Shown here: piece after piece, positions 26,198 to 34,541 of the stretch
Numbering within the stretch: position 1 is the stretch's first letter
Layout: each line of letters starts with the position of its first letter
Assembly (NCBI GenBank): GCA_029975165.1
Contig: JARKPR010000024.1
Span: 1 to 64,000 of the forward strand
Source of the DNA: Selenomonadales bacterium
GTDB taxonomy: Bacteria; Bacillota; Negativicutes; Sporomusales; UBA7701
Direction: 5' to 3'
Length of the DNA: 64,000 bases
Position numbers and translations under genes: made by a program
Notes under the pieces: model-generated
Database searches by the model: none
Told to the model about the DNA's origin: nothing
What the model saw: only the letters and a program-made list of their open reading frames with translations

Positions 26198-26986
26198 TTA
26201 GAAGGATGCCAGATCTTCGTCGCGGATGTCGCAGAGGAACATATGCCCGGGGGCGTGGGTGATCATGATTTCGGGCTTGGTTGTCATGGCCACTGCCTGG
26301 GGGGTGACGCCGCAGGCCCAGAAGACGGGCACTTCGCCGGGTTTTATTGCCACGGGGTCGCCGAATTCGGGGCGGTCGAGGTCGCGGATGCCGATGGCGG
26401 CCGGGTCGCCGATGTGGACGGGGGCGCCGTGGACGGCCGGGAACCGCGAGGTGACTTGCACGGCCCGCACGACTTTGTCGTGGGGGACGGGCCGCATGCT
26501 GACGACCATGTTGCCGTGGAACTGCCCGGCCGGCCGGCAGGCGACGGAGGTGATGTACATGGGGACGTTGCAGCCGGCCTCGATGTGGCGGACGGGGACG
26601 CCGGCCTTGAGGAGGGCGGTTTCGAAGGTGAAGCTGCAGCCGAGCAGGAAGGCGATGAGGTCGTCCCGCCAGTAGCGCTCGAGGTTGACGACTTCGTCGA
26701 CAAGTTCGCCGGCTTTGTAGATGCGGTATTTGGGGGCGTCGTACCTTAGGTCGGCGCCGGGAGCCATGAGCTTGGGCTCGGCCGAGCCGAGGTCGGTGAC
26801 GTCGAGCACGGGGCAGGGCTTGGGGTTGCGCTGGGCAAAGAGGAGGAAGTCGTAGGCGAGTGCTTTGGGGACGATGGCCAGGTTGGCCTGCACGAAGCCT
26901 TCGGCCATGCCGGCGGTCGGCCGGGCCAGTTCGCCTTTGCGCATCAGGAGGCGGAGGGCCGCCGGGGTCATTTTCGCAGTATCCAT
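26198..26986 (-). CDS. DUF1445 protein, putative D-glutamate cyclase half
   Basis: This 262-residue protein belongs to the DUF1445 putative hydro-lyase family (RHIEAGCNVPMYITSV, VFWACGVTPQAVAM, THAPGHMFLCDI). In mammals one protein, D-glutamate cyclase, carries DUF1445 plus DUF4392 and turns D-glutamate into 5-oxo-D-proline. Here the two domains are adjacent genes in one operon, 23 bp apart, supporting the same reaction. ATG 26986 follows GAGGTGG. Confidence 0.85.
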   Translation of the reverse strand: MDTAKMTPAALRLLMRKGELARPTAGMAEGFVQANLAIVPKALAYDFLLFAQRNPKPCPVLDVTDLGSAEPKLMAPGADLRYDAPKYRIYKAGELVDEVVNLERYWRDDLIAFLLGCSFTFETALLKAGVPVRHIEAGCNVPMYITSVACRPAGQFHGNMVVSMRPVPHDKVVRAVQVTSRFPAVHGAPVHIGDPAAIGIRDLDRPEFGDPVAIKPGEVPVFWACGVTPQAVAMTTKPEIMITHAPGHMFLCDIRDEDLASF

Positions 26987-27009
26987 TTTTATCCACCTCG
27001 CTCGAAAGG

Positions 27010-28035
27010 TTAGCGGTAACGCGCCGCGCCGTTGAGGAGAGCTTCGCGCAGCAGGGTGACGAACCCCAGGTTGGCGTCGAGGCCGCAGCCGTCGGCGCCG
27101 GGGTATACGCCGCCGGCGATGGGGTCGTGGAAGCCGGCGGCGGCGGTTGCTTCGAGCACCCTGCGCGCAGCGGCGTCGTCGACGATGGCTGCCGGCGCCT
27201 CCGTCCGCAGGCCGAGCAGGTCGGCGAGCGCGTAAGCGCCCCAGTTGGAGATGACGGCGGTGACGAGGACGTCGACCGGGGTGACGGGCGCGAGGCCGGA
27301 GGCGCAGGGGCAGCGGCAGGCGGCGCCGCAGGGCACGTGGGCCCGCACGGCGGCGGCGATGTTGGCCATGCCGATTTCGTTGCCGCCGTCGCCGACGCCG
27401 ATGGTGGCGATCTGCCGCCGGCCGGCGGCGCGAAAGAGGTAGTCGAGTTTGGCCTGGCTGCCGTTGGTGTCTTCGCCGCTCATGTTGTGGATGACCCCGG
27501 CGCCGTTCATGCCGCCGCGTTCGATGGCGATGCAGGCGGCGGGTTTGAGGTCGTCCAGGAGCCGCTCGGCTTCTTGCTTGGCCGCCGCGTCCGCGGCGGG
27601 AAAGGGCAGGATGGCAACGGTGAGCAGTTTGTCCCTGACGACGGAGTGGCCGATTTCGTCCGGGGCGACGCACTGGAAGCCGGCCGCCCTGGCGACGAGT
27701 TTGAGGCCTTCGACGAGGCAGGCGTCGGTGACGATGACGGGGGCTGCTTTGAGCGCCAACCGCAGGGCGCGGGCCATGGCGACCGTTCCCGGCGGGCCGT
27801 CCGATTCGCCGCAGCCGGGGGCGACAACCGGCTGATCGACCCAGCCGGTGGCGAGGATGACGGTGTCGCCCGGCCGGACGCGCCGGCAGAGGAGGTCGGT
27901 GGCGGCCAGGGTGAGCGGCCGGCCGGCTTTTTCCCGGGCGGCCGGGTAAAGTTTGCCGATGAGCCCGCGGGCCGGGATGTCGAGGCTGATGATCCGGTCG
28001 AGCGTGGCGGCGATCTGTTCCAGTTTCGCTTCCAT
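27010..28035 (-). CDS. DUF4392 protein, putative D-glutamate cyclase half
   Basis: This 341-residue protein matches DUF4392, the C-terminal domain of mammalian D-glutamate cyclase. Recognisable stretches are TGWVDQPVVAPGCGESDGPP, ERGGMNGAGVIHNMSG and IGVGDGGNEIGMAN. I chose ATG 28035 because GGAAGGAAGGGA lies just upstream; the frame is open further into the leader. It is first in the operon, behind a strong promoter and an attenuator-like hairpin. Confidence 0.83.
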   Translation of the reverse strand: MEAKLEQIAATLDRIISLDIPARGLIGKLYPAAREKAGRPLTLAATDLLCRRVRPGDTVILATGWVDQPVVAPGCGESDGPPGTVAMARALRLALKAAPVIVTDACLVEGLKLVARAAGFQCVAPDEIGHSVVRDKLLTVAILPFPAADAAAKQEAERLLDDLKPAACIAIERGGMNGAGVIHNMSGEDTNGSQAKLDYLFRAAGRRQIATIGVGDGGNEIGMANIAAAVRAHVPCGAACRCPCASGLAPVTPVDVLVTAVISNWGAYALADLLGLRTEAPAAIVDDAAARRVLEATAAAGFHDPIAGGVYPGADGCGLDANLGFVTLLREALLNGAARYR

Positions 28036-28053
28036 TGGTCCCTTCCTTCCCGT

Positions 28054-28094
28054 AAAAAAACCAGCCCAAGCCCGGCGCCGGGTCGAGAAGCTGG
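28054..28094 (-). promoter_or_regulatory. terminator in the D-glutamate cyclase leader
   Basis: On the minus strand CCAGC (28094-28090) pairs with GCTGG (28065-28061), enclosing CCCGGCGCCGGG. It is followed by TTTTTTTAC and then the ribosome site of the DUF4392 gene. About 50-60 nt of GC-rich leader precede it. A terminator in this place means the operon is controlled by read-through. I see no known aptamer. Confidence 0.6.
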
Positions 28095-28152
28095 CGTCGC
28101 GGGGTCGGCGGGAACCGGCCTCGCGGCGATTGCACAGTCGGTTTTCGTTTCT

Positions 28153-28182
28153 ATGATAGCAGCAAAATTTGTCATCTGTCAA
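28153..28182 (-). promoter_or_regulatory. sigma-A promoter of the D-glutamate cyclase operon
   Basis: On the minus strand TTGACA (28177-28182) and TATCAT (28153-28158) are 18 bp apart. The leader runs about 110 nt to the first gene. Confidence 0.75.
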
Positions 28183-28218
28183 CTTAAAGCCGCTTGGCCG
28201 CAGTCCCGGCCGCACCGG

Positions 28219-30063
28219 TCAGAGCATGATGCGGATTTTGTTTTCCCGCAGCCAGGCGTCGACTTGGATGAGGTAGGCCATGAGTTGCGGGCCGCCCATG
28301 AGCTGTCCGAACCAGGGGTAAGGGGAGCGGGCGGCGTCGGAGGCGGCGAAGGCGCGGAGCCAGGCGGCGTCGACGAGCGGCAGCAGGGGCGAGGAGGAAT
28401 CGGCGAGGATGGCGAGCAGTTCGCTCTGTACTGCGGCATGGAAGGATGGGTTGTGGGTTTTCGGGTAGGGGCTCTTGCGCCGCCACAGCACGTCTTCGGG
28501 CAGCGCGCCGGCGAGGGCGTGGCGGAGGAGGCCTTTTTCGCGGTTCTGGTAGTTTTTCATTTCCCAGGGAATGTTCCAGACGTATTCCACGAGCCGGTGG
28601 TCGCAGAAGGGGACGCGGAGTTCGAGGCCGAAGGCCATGCTCATGCGGTCTTTGCGGTCGAGGAGGGTGGGCATCCAGCGGAAGAGGCTGAGGTGGAAGA
28701 TTTCCCGCATGCGGGCGGCTTCGCCCGTTTCCCCTGCCAGCGGCGGCACGGCGGCCAGGGCTTCGCGGTAGCGGCGGCGCGGGTAGTCGCGGATGACGGC
28801 GTTGTTCTTGAGGTCGGCGGCCAGCCAGTTGAGGCGCTGCTCGGGCTGGGGCGACCAGGGGAAGGCGGCGGCGGCGATCATTTCCGGGCGGTAAAACCAC
28901 GGGTAGCCGCCGAAGACTTCGTCGGCGCATTCGCCGGAGAGGCCGACGGTGGCCCCTTTTTTGACTTCGCGGCTGAAGAGGTAGAGGGAGGTGTCGATGT
29001 CGGCCATCCCTGGCAGGTCGCGGGCCCGGGCGGCCTGGCGGAGGACGCCGGCGAGCTCGGGGGTGTCGAGGAGGATTTCGTGGTGGCGGGTGGCGAAATG
29101 GTCGGCGACCCGCTGCACCCAGGGGGCGTCGCGGTTGGGCTGGAAGGCGTGGGCGGCAAAGAATTTGTCGTTGTCGATGTATTCGACCGAAAAGGTGTCG
29201 AGGGTGCGGCCTTCGGCGCGGTAGGCCCCGGCGGCGACGGCGGTGATGGCGCTGGAGTCCAGCCCGCCGGAGAGGAGCGTGCAGAGGGGGACGTCGGAGA
29301 CGAGTTGGCGTTTGACGGCGTCGCGGAAGATGTCGCCGACCATAGCGACGGTGGCGGGGAAGTCTTGCTCATGGGGCTGGCTGGCGAGCGACCAGTAGCG
29401 GCTGAGCGCCAGGCCCTTGCGGTCGAAGACGGCGGCGCAGCCGGGCTCGATTTCGGCGATCCCCCGGAAGACGCCGTGGCCGGGAGTCCGCGCCGGCCCG
29501 AGCATGAAAATTTCCCCCAGGCCCTCGGCGTCAATTTCCGGCACGATGGCGGGGTGGGCCAGCAGGGCCTTGAGCTCGGAGCCGAACAGCAGTCCGCCTT
29601 CAAGGCGGGCGTAGAAAAGTGGCTTGACGCCGAGGCGGTCGCGGGCCAGGAAGAGACGCTGGCAGGCGCTGTCCCAGATGCCGAAGGCGAAGATGCCGTT
29701 GAGGCGCTCGACGCAGGCCGGACCCCATTCGATGTAGGCTTTGAGGAGGACTTCGGTGTCGGAGGTGGTGGTGAAGGCGTGGCCGCGGGCCATGAGGTCC
29801 CAGCGCAGTTCGGGGGTGTTGTAGAGCTCGCCGTTGTAGGTGATGGCGTATTCCTGCCCGCCGCGGCGGCGGAGCATGGGCTGCCGGCCGCCGGCCGGGT
29901 CGACGACGCTGAGGCGCCGGTGGCCGAAGGCGGCGTGCCGCGAGGTGTAGAGGCCGCAGTCGTCCGGCCCGCGCAGGGCCAGGGTGTCGGTCATGGCGGC
30001 CAGGACCGCTCCTTCGCGGGCCAGGTCCCTGTCCCAGTCCACCCATCCGGTGATTCCGCACAT
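28219..30063 (-). CDS. asnB: asparagine synthase (glutamine-hydrolysing)
   Basis: This 614-residue enzyme starts MCGITGW, with Cys 2 as the glutaminase nucleophile. Glutaminase motifs are LRGPDDCG, FGHRRLSVVD and YNGELYN. The synthetase half has the ATP pyrophosphatase loop LLSGGLDSSAI. It makes asparagine, or amidates another carboxyl group, from glutamine and ATP. AAGGAGAGGG precedes the ATG. Confidence 0.93.
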   Translation of the reverse strand: MCGITGWVDWDRDLAREGAVLAAMTDTLALRGPDDCGLYTSRHAAFGHRRLSVVDPAGGRQPMLRRRGGQEYAITYNGELYNTPELRWDLMARGHAFTTTSDTEVLLKAYIEWGPACVERLNGIFAFGIWDSACQRLFLARDRLGVKPLFYARLEGGLLFGSELKALLAHPAIVPEIDAEGLGEIFMLGPARTPGHGVFRGIAEIEPGCAAVFDRKGLALSRYWSLASQPHEQDFPATVAMVGDIFRDAVKRQLVSDVPLCTLLSGGLDSSAITAVAAGAYRAEGRTLDTFSVEYIDNDKFFAAHAFQPNRDAPWVQRVADHFATRHHEILLDTPELAGVLRQAARARDLPGMADIDTSLYLFSREVKKGATVGLSGECADEVFGGYPWFYRPEMIAAAAFPWSPQPEQRLNWLAADLKNNAVIRDYPRRRYREALAAVPPLAGETGEAARMREIFHLSLFRWMPTLLDRKDRMSMAFGLELRVPFCDHRLVEYVWNIPWEMKNYQNREKGLLRHALAGALPEDVLWRRKSPYPKTHNPSFHAAVQSELLAILADSSSPLLPLVDAAWLRAFAASDAARSPYPWFGQLMGGPQLMAYLIQVDAWLRENKIRIML

Positions 30064-30100
30064 TGTTACCCTCTCCTTGTCAGCCGGGGGACACAGCGGC

Positions 30101-30132
30101 GCCTACCGGCGCTGGGGAGCTTGCCGGTAGGC
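30101..30132. other. strong hairpin upstream of asnB
   Basis: A perfect 10-bp stem gcctaccggc/gccggtaggc with a 12-nt loop lies between the YmaF and asnB genes. No clear T-run follows on either strand, so its function is open. Confidence 0.45.
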
Positions 30133-30206
30133 GTCTTTGCCCGGTTGTTATGGGGTATGATATGCGGCGGCTATTTGTTTTGCCACCCGGCCGCCTGGCG
30201 CTTGGG

Positions 30207-30641
30207 TCAGCGTTTGCCGCTCTTGGGTTTGATCTTTTCGACCGGCGGTGGCAGCGGCGGCAGCGGCGGCTCGTCGGGCTCTTCGTCGTACTCCCGGCAG
30301 TCGGGGGCCTGGGTGGTGCTGTCGGCCACGTCGTGGCTATGTCCGCAGTCGTAGCTCGTTTCCCCGCCGAAGATGTGGATGTGACCGCCGCCCATGGTCT
30401 CGATCGCCGGGCTGGTCATTATGTCCAGCCAGTGCCAGTGGTCGCCGAAGTAGGATGTACGCACGCGGATGCGGTGGATGTGGGACCGGCCCGCATCCCG
30501 CGCCGGCCCGGTCGTGCCCAGGACAAGGTGCTGATGGCATTCGGCGACGTCGGTCAATGTATTGAAAACATGGACATGCGTCATATGGCGATCTTCGCGG
30601 TCCTCGCCGGGAGGCCGGCGGACGGCTTCGCTTTCGGGCAT
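30207..30641 (-). CDS. YmaF-family protein
   Basis: This 144-residue His-rich protein matches the YmaF pattern (THVHVFNTLTDVAECHQH, GRSHIHRIRVRTSYFGDHWH, GGHIHIFGG). Many paired His residues suggest metal binding; no function is established. The C-terminal tail is acidic and then Pro-rich (DEPPLPPLPPPVEK). GGAGGGAG precedes the ATG at 30641. Confidence 0.8.
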   Translation of the reverse strand: MPESEAVRRPPGEDREDRHMTHVHVFNTLTDVAECHQHLVLGTTGPARDAGRSHIHRIRVRTSYFGDHWHWLDIMTSPAIETMGGGHIHIFGGETSYDCGHSHDVADSTTQAPDCREYDEEPDEPPLPPLPPPVEKIKPKSGKR

Positions 30642-30704
30642 ACTTCTCCCTCCTCCCGTTTTTTATGTAGTATTATATGCGCCGGCCGCGCCGCCGGCGA
30701 CCGG

Positions 30705-30739
30705 GATAAAAAGAAAAGCAGGCGGGAGAACCCGCCTGC
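30705..30739 (-). terminator. intrinsic terminator
   Basis: On the minus strand a 9-bp stem gcaggcggg/cccgcctgc with loop ttct is followed by TTTTCTTTTT. It ends the lipoprotein gene. Confidence 0.85.
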
Positions 30740-30750
30740 TTTGCCTTGGA

Positions 30751-31227
30751 TTAGATTTTGTTCAGCAGTTGCTGAAGGATCTGGTATTTGGCATCCTGGT
30801 AGATTTTGTCGAAGTCGACGATATACCATTCGCCGTCGATCTTTTCCAGGCCGACCGGCCGGACGAGGATGCTGGCGGTGTTCTGCTGCTGGAGCGTGGC
30901 GACGACGACCGCGTAGTTGCCCTGCTCGGCCGCCTTGCGGAGCGACAGGAGGTTGGCATCTTTGATCACGTCGAGACCGGTTTTGCCTGTGAGGTATTTG
31001 ATGACCACCCGGGGATCGTTGGCCGTGGCCGGGGAGACGTACAGGGCCGCTTCGTCCAGGTTGCCGGCTTTGGCGGTCTCGAAGAAGGTTTTTACGGCGC
31101 CGTCGGCAGGCAGGCCGGCGATGCGCTTCACGGAGGAATCCGACTTGCCCCCGCCGCAGCCGGCGGCCAGGAGCACGACGGCCAGCAGCGTGAAGATGGC
31201 CGTCAGGCGGCGTATTTTATTGTTCAT
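30751..31227 (-). CDS. lipoprotein, DUF4878-like
   Basis: This 158-residue protein has a lipoprotein signal with lipobox LLAAGC (Cys 24). The mature part, with helices around AVKTFFETAKAGNLDEAALY and a strand YIVDFDKIY, resembles small NTF2/DUF4878-like lipoproteins. It should be anchored to a membrane and face outward. Function is unknown. It has its own terminator. Confidence 0.75.
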   Translation of the reverse strand: MNNKIRRLTAIFTLLAVVLLAAGCGGGKSDSSVKRIAGLPADGAVKTFFETAKAGNLDEAALYVSPATANDPRVVIKYLTGKTGLDVIKDANLLSLRKAAEQGNYAVVVATLQQQNTASILVRPVGLEKIDGEWYIVDFDKIYQDAKYQILQQLLNKI

Positions 31228-31450
31228 CGGTCACCCATCCTTTCGTGCCTTAATTATTCGCAACACGTTATGTATTATAACATTCTCCGACCGATTAGTC
31301 ACCCGCTGGCGGTTGTCACTTTTTGCCGGCTATGGCCGGCCGGCGGCGCGGTTACAATAGCGGCAGATGGTATAAGAAAAAGAAAAGGCCGGCCGGGCGC
31401 CGGATGTTGTATAATGATGGTGAAGGAAAATTTCGGGGGAGCTGAGAAGG

Positions 31451-31789
31451 ATGAGCAAGCAGTATATCAAGAATATCGCCTTCAGCCAGGCGCTCGATTT
31501 CGCCGGCCTGGTGGATTACCAGCCCGGCCGGGTGGTGAGCCTGACGCTGGTCCAAAACGAGGCGTTGAGCATGACGCTGTTCGCGTTCGCCAAGGGCGAG
31601 GGCGTGAGTACGCATTCGGCGCCGGGGGATGCGCTGGCGTATATTCTCGACGGCCGCGCCGCGGTGACGGTGGGCGGGGAGAGGCTGGACGCCGCCGCCG
31701 GCCAGGCGGTGGTGATGCCGGCCGACGTGCCCCATGGGCTGGAGGCGACGGAGGATTTCAAGCTGCTGCTCGTCCTTGTCAAGCAGTAG
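31451..31789 (+). CDS. cupin-domain protein
   Basis: This 112-residue single-domain cupin has motif 1 around EGVSTHSAPGDALAYILDG and motif 2 around QAVVMPADVPHGL. The His and Glu/Asp positions could bind a metal. Small cupins like this act as sensors or enzymes; nothing here fixes the role. A TATAAT (31410-31415) lies upstream and GAGAAGG is close to the ATG. Confidence 0.8.
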   Translation: MSKQYIKNIAFSQALDFAGLVDYQPGRVVSLTLVQNEALSMTLFAFAKGEGVSTHSAPGDALAYILDGRAAVTVGGERLDAAAGQAVVMPADVPHGLEATEDFKLLLVLVKQ

Positions 31790-31894
31790 CCGGAGCAGGA
31801 AAAAATTCGCAGCATTCGGTCTTTCAATCAGGAGGAATTCACGCGCCGGTTCCAAAATAATATATAATAGGTTAACGAAAAGGGGGGCGTTTAA

Positions 31895-31969
31895 ATGGTA
31901 TGGATGATGTTTCGTCCGGTTACCCATTGCAAAGAAGGCTGCCATAGATGGTCCCGGGCAGGACGGTAA
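31895..31969 (+). CDS. 24-residue small protein with CxxxC
   Basis: An ATG at 31895 is preceded by AAGGGGGGCG at ideal spacing and by TATAAT at 31863-31868. It opens a 24-codon frame ending TAA at 31967-31969, and a strong terminator follows 8 bp later. The peptide contains HCKEGCHRW. Own promoter, ribosome site and terminator suggest a real gene or a small RNA with a coding part. I recognise no relative. Confidence 0.5.
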   Translation: MVWMMFRPVTHCKEGCHRWSRAGR

Positions 31970-31977
31970 AAGGCCCA

Positions 31978-32010
31978 AAAAGGGAGCGCTCATATGAGCG
32001 CCCCTTTTTT
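31978..32010 (+). terminator. intrinsic terminator
   Basis: Stem gggagcgctc/gagcgcccc with loop atat and one bulge is followed by CCTTTTTTG. It ends the 24-codon gene. Confidence 0.85.
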
Positions 32011-32041
32011 GTTGCGGCCGTTGATGCTGTTGTTGGCTGTT

Positions 32042-32248
32042 AGCCGTTCGGAAATCTCCCTATGCAAGGCAACCATGTTCGTAGCACTTGTTGGCTGTCG
32101 ATGTTTGCGTGCGACACGCAGATTCTAATCGCGCCGCGTACTTCGGAACGTACGCAGGCAGGCGCTCTGAGACGGTCCCGGGCGCGCCATGGATGGTATA
32201 GCGTCCGGGGGGGGGGGCAACGCCGCAGATGGGGGTTTATCAACGGCT
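32042..32248 (+). repeat. ERIC-like imperfect palindrome, copy C (expanded, diverged)
   Basis: The ends AGCCGTTCGGAAA and TTTATCAACGGCT pair. The right part CAACGCCGCAGATGGGGGTT and the hairpin GCGTACTTCGGAACGTACGC are family features. About 80 bp extra lies inside, including a run of eleven G. The right arm supplies the TGA stop of the PAS-GGDEF gene (32240-32242). It fills the 270-bp gap after the 24-codon gene. Confidence 0.65.
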
Positions 32249-33187
32249 CCCAAGCGACTCTATACCCTTGCGCTGTTTGGCGGCGTACATCTCCTTGTCG
32301 GCTGCCTGCAGCAGTTCTTCGCTGTCCTGCCCGTCCCGCGGGTAGAGGGCGATGCCGACGCTGGCGCTGACGGAGAATTCCCGGTCTTCGAACCGCATCG
32401 GCTGCTGGATGGCTTCCATCAGTTTGCTCAGGACGATGAGAACGTCCTGTTCGTCGCTGATGCCGGGAAGGAGGACGGTGAATTCGTCGCCGCCCAGGCG
32501 GGCGACGATGTCGCTGCTGCGCACTGCGCCCAGGAGCCGCTCGGCGATCAGTTTGAGCGCCTGGTCGCCGGTGTAGTGGCCGAGGGTGTCGTTGATGATT
32601 TTGAAGTGGTCGAGGTCGAGGAAGACGACCGCCAGCATGTCCCGGCTGCCTCGCGCCTGCGCCAGGGCCAAGGCCAGCCTGTCGCGCAGCATGACCCGGT
32701 TGGGGAGGCCGGTGAGGGGGTCGTGGTAGGCGAGGTGTTTGATGGTTTGTTCATAGCGTTTACGCTCGGTGATGTCGACGATCTGGATGACGAAGTAGCG
32801 CGGCCGGTTGCGGCTGTCGCGGACGAGGGAGACGTGGAGGGTGACGTTGATTACTTCGCCGTCCTTGCGGAGGTAGTGTTTTTCCATGACGAAGCGCGGT
32901 TTCTTGCCCTGGAGCAGCTCGCTCACCATGAACATGTCGGTTTCGAGGTCCTCGGCGTGGGTAAGGCTGGCGAAGTGCATGCCGGTCAGTTGGTCGACGG
33001 AGTAGCCGAAGATGTCGGCCATCGCCTGGTTGACGCGCGTGAATCTGCCCTTGAGGTCGGCGATGACCATGCCGATGGGGGCATTTTCGAATATCAGCCG
33101 GAAGCGTTCTTCGCTTTCCCGCAGGGCGGCGGCCTGCGAACGGCGACATTCTTCAAACAAGGCGAGGTCTTTCATGGCACACGACAC
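32240..33187 (-). CDS. PAS-GGDEF diguanylate cyclase
   Basis: This 315-residue protein has a PAS domain (about 22-145, FENAPIGMVIADLKGRFTRV) and a GGDEF domain (about 150-305) with RLGGDEFTVLLPG. RSSD five residues before the motif fits the inhibitory RxxD site, so it should make c-di-GMP with product control. No membrane helix is seen. A GTG at 33187 has GGAAG 3 nt upstream; ATG 33175 is the alternative. The last codons lie in repeat copy C. Confidence 0.88.
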   Translation of the reverse strand: MSCAMKDLALFEECRRSQAAALRESEERFRLIFENAPIGMVIADLKGRFTRVNQAMADIFGYSVDQLTGMHFASLTHAEDLETDMFMVSELLQGKKPRFVMEKHYLRKDGEVINVTLHVSLVRDSRNRPRYFVIQIVDITERKRYEQTIKHLAYHDPLTGLPNRVMLRDRLALALAQARGSRDMLAVVFLDLDHFKIINDTLGHYTGDQALKLIAERLLGAVRSSDIVARLGGDEFTVLLPGISDEQDVLIVLSKLMEAIQQPMRFEDREFSVSASVGIALYPRDGQDSEELLQAADKEMYAAKQRKGIESLGSR

Positions 33188-33289
33188 TTTCTTCCAAAAT
33201 CTTGCACAGGTTTTATTCGCGGTGCCGCACCGATTCCCTGCCGGGACGAATCACTTTTCTAGCAAATAGCGGTTTGCACAGGATAACGA

Positions 33290-33850
33290 CTACGGCCCCG
33301 GCCGGCCGCAAATGCCCGCGAGGGCTGCCGCGGCGGCGGCGGCCATGAGCGCGTAGCCGTCCTCGTTGGGATGGATGCCGTCGGTGTGCAGGCCGGGCCG
33401 CAGACGGCCGGACGAATCGGCGAGGACGGCGCAGAAGTCGAGGACCGGCAGGGCGTTGTCGGCCGCGTAGGAACGCAGCAGGGCCCGATAGGCGGCCAGG
33501 AGGTTTTCTTCAGGGTAGTTGATTGGCGGCGGCAGGCCGATGAGCGGCCTGGTGCCTCCCGCCCCGGCAGCGGCCGCCATGGCGGCGATGTTGCCGGCCA
33601 CCAGCGGCGCCGCGATGTGGAGGAAGGCGTCGTTGGCGCCGCCGCTGATGATGACGTAGTCCGGATGGAGGGCGATGACGTCGATGGCGAAGCGGCGCTT
33701 CATGTCGTCGGTGGTTTCGCCGCAGATCCCTTTGTTGACGATGGTGGCCCCGAGGCGCTCGCCGGCGATGCGCACCCAGGAGTATTCGGGCGTGTAGGGG
33801 TAGCCGTAGGTGAGCGAGTCGCCGACGGCGACGATCGTGGCTGGTTTCAC
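33290..33850 (-). CDS. GDSL/SGNH-family esterase
   Basis: This 186-residue enzyme has block I VAVGDSLTYG (Ser 12), block II with NKGICGETT, block III ISGGAND and block V DGIHPNEDG, the complete SGNH set. It hydrolyses an ester or thioester of unknown identity; no signal peptide is seen. It starts with GTG 33850, overlapping the stop of the zinc-ribbon gene by 4 bp (GTGA). Confidence 0.87.
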   Translation of the reverse strand: MKPATIVAVGDSLTYGYPYTPEYSWVRIAGERLGATIVNKGICGETTDDMKRRFAIDVIALHPDYVIISGGANDAFLHIAAPLVAGNIAAMAAAAGAGGTRPLIGLPPPINYPEENLLAAYRALLRSYAADNALPVLDFCAVLADSSGRLRPGLHTDGIHPNEDGYALMAAAAAAALAGICGRPGP

Positions 33851-34272
33851 GGCCGCACCTGGCTCTGCCGGCGGCGGAACCGCAGGCTGTACCAGGCGTC
33901 GCCCCGGCCGGCCCGGTCCCAGCCGTCGCCGGCCAGGGCGGCCGCCAGGGCGGCGACGGCGGCGGCATGGCGTTTGTTGCCTTTGTTGGCCTGATAGTAG
34001 TCGCCCAGCCCGGCGGCGACCCGTTCCGATTCGCGGACGGTGCGGGACTCCTCTGCTGTTTCGGCCTGGGCCCGGAAGATTATGTAGTCGCCGGGAAAGA
34101 CGGGGCTCCATTTCTCGCCGGCGGCGACGGCGACGATTTCGCATGTTTCCCATTGCTCGCCGGCGGGAGCCTGGCCGGCCTCCGGGGGCGGGGCTTGCTG
34201 GGGTTTGCCGCAGCGGCTGCAGAATTTGGCGTCGCCGGGGAGCGCGGCGCCGCACTCCGGGCAGTATTTCAC
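33847..34272 (-). CDS. zinc-ribbon protein of unknown function
   Basis: This 141-residue protein opens with a zinc ribbon (YCPECGAALPGDAKFCSRCG, two CxxC pairs). A Pro/Gln linker follows, then a domain of about 90 residues not recognised. The GTG at 34272 is chosen because GGAGGG lies 8 nt upstream and the ribbon begins there. It is coupled to the GDSL esterase gene. The 269 bp upstream to 34541 hold no gene. Confidence 0.7.
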   Translation of the reverse strand: MKYCPECGAALPGDAKFCSRCGKPQQAPPPEAGQAPAGEQWETCEIVAVAAGEKWSPVFPGDYIIFRAQAETAEESRTVRESERVAAGLGDYYQANKGNKRHAAAVAALAAALAGDGWDRAGRGDAWYSLRFRRRQSQVRP

Positions 34273-34541
34273 GGTCGTTACCCTCCTGCCATGGCGGGCG
34301 CAGCCTTGTGGCGCCTGCCTGTTAGCTTCATTCAATGCCGGGACGGCAAATCCTGCCGGGTCCGGCCGCCATACTGAAAAACAGCCGTTTTCCCCGCCGC
34401 CGTAGTTTGATACAGGGGTTAGCCGCCGGGCCGCGGGCAAATACTAGGGGAGAAGGCCGTACAGACAGTTCCGGCCGGGAGGGCTGGCAGCCGCTAAGGT
34501 GTAGCTGGTAAATAGCCGGAGTTCGGGGAAGGGGATGCTGT

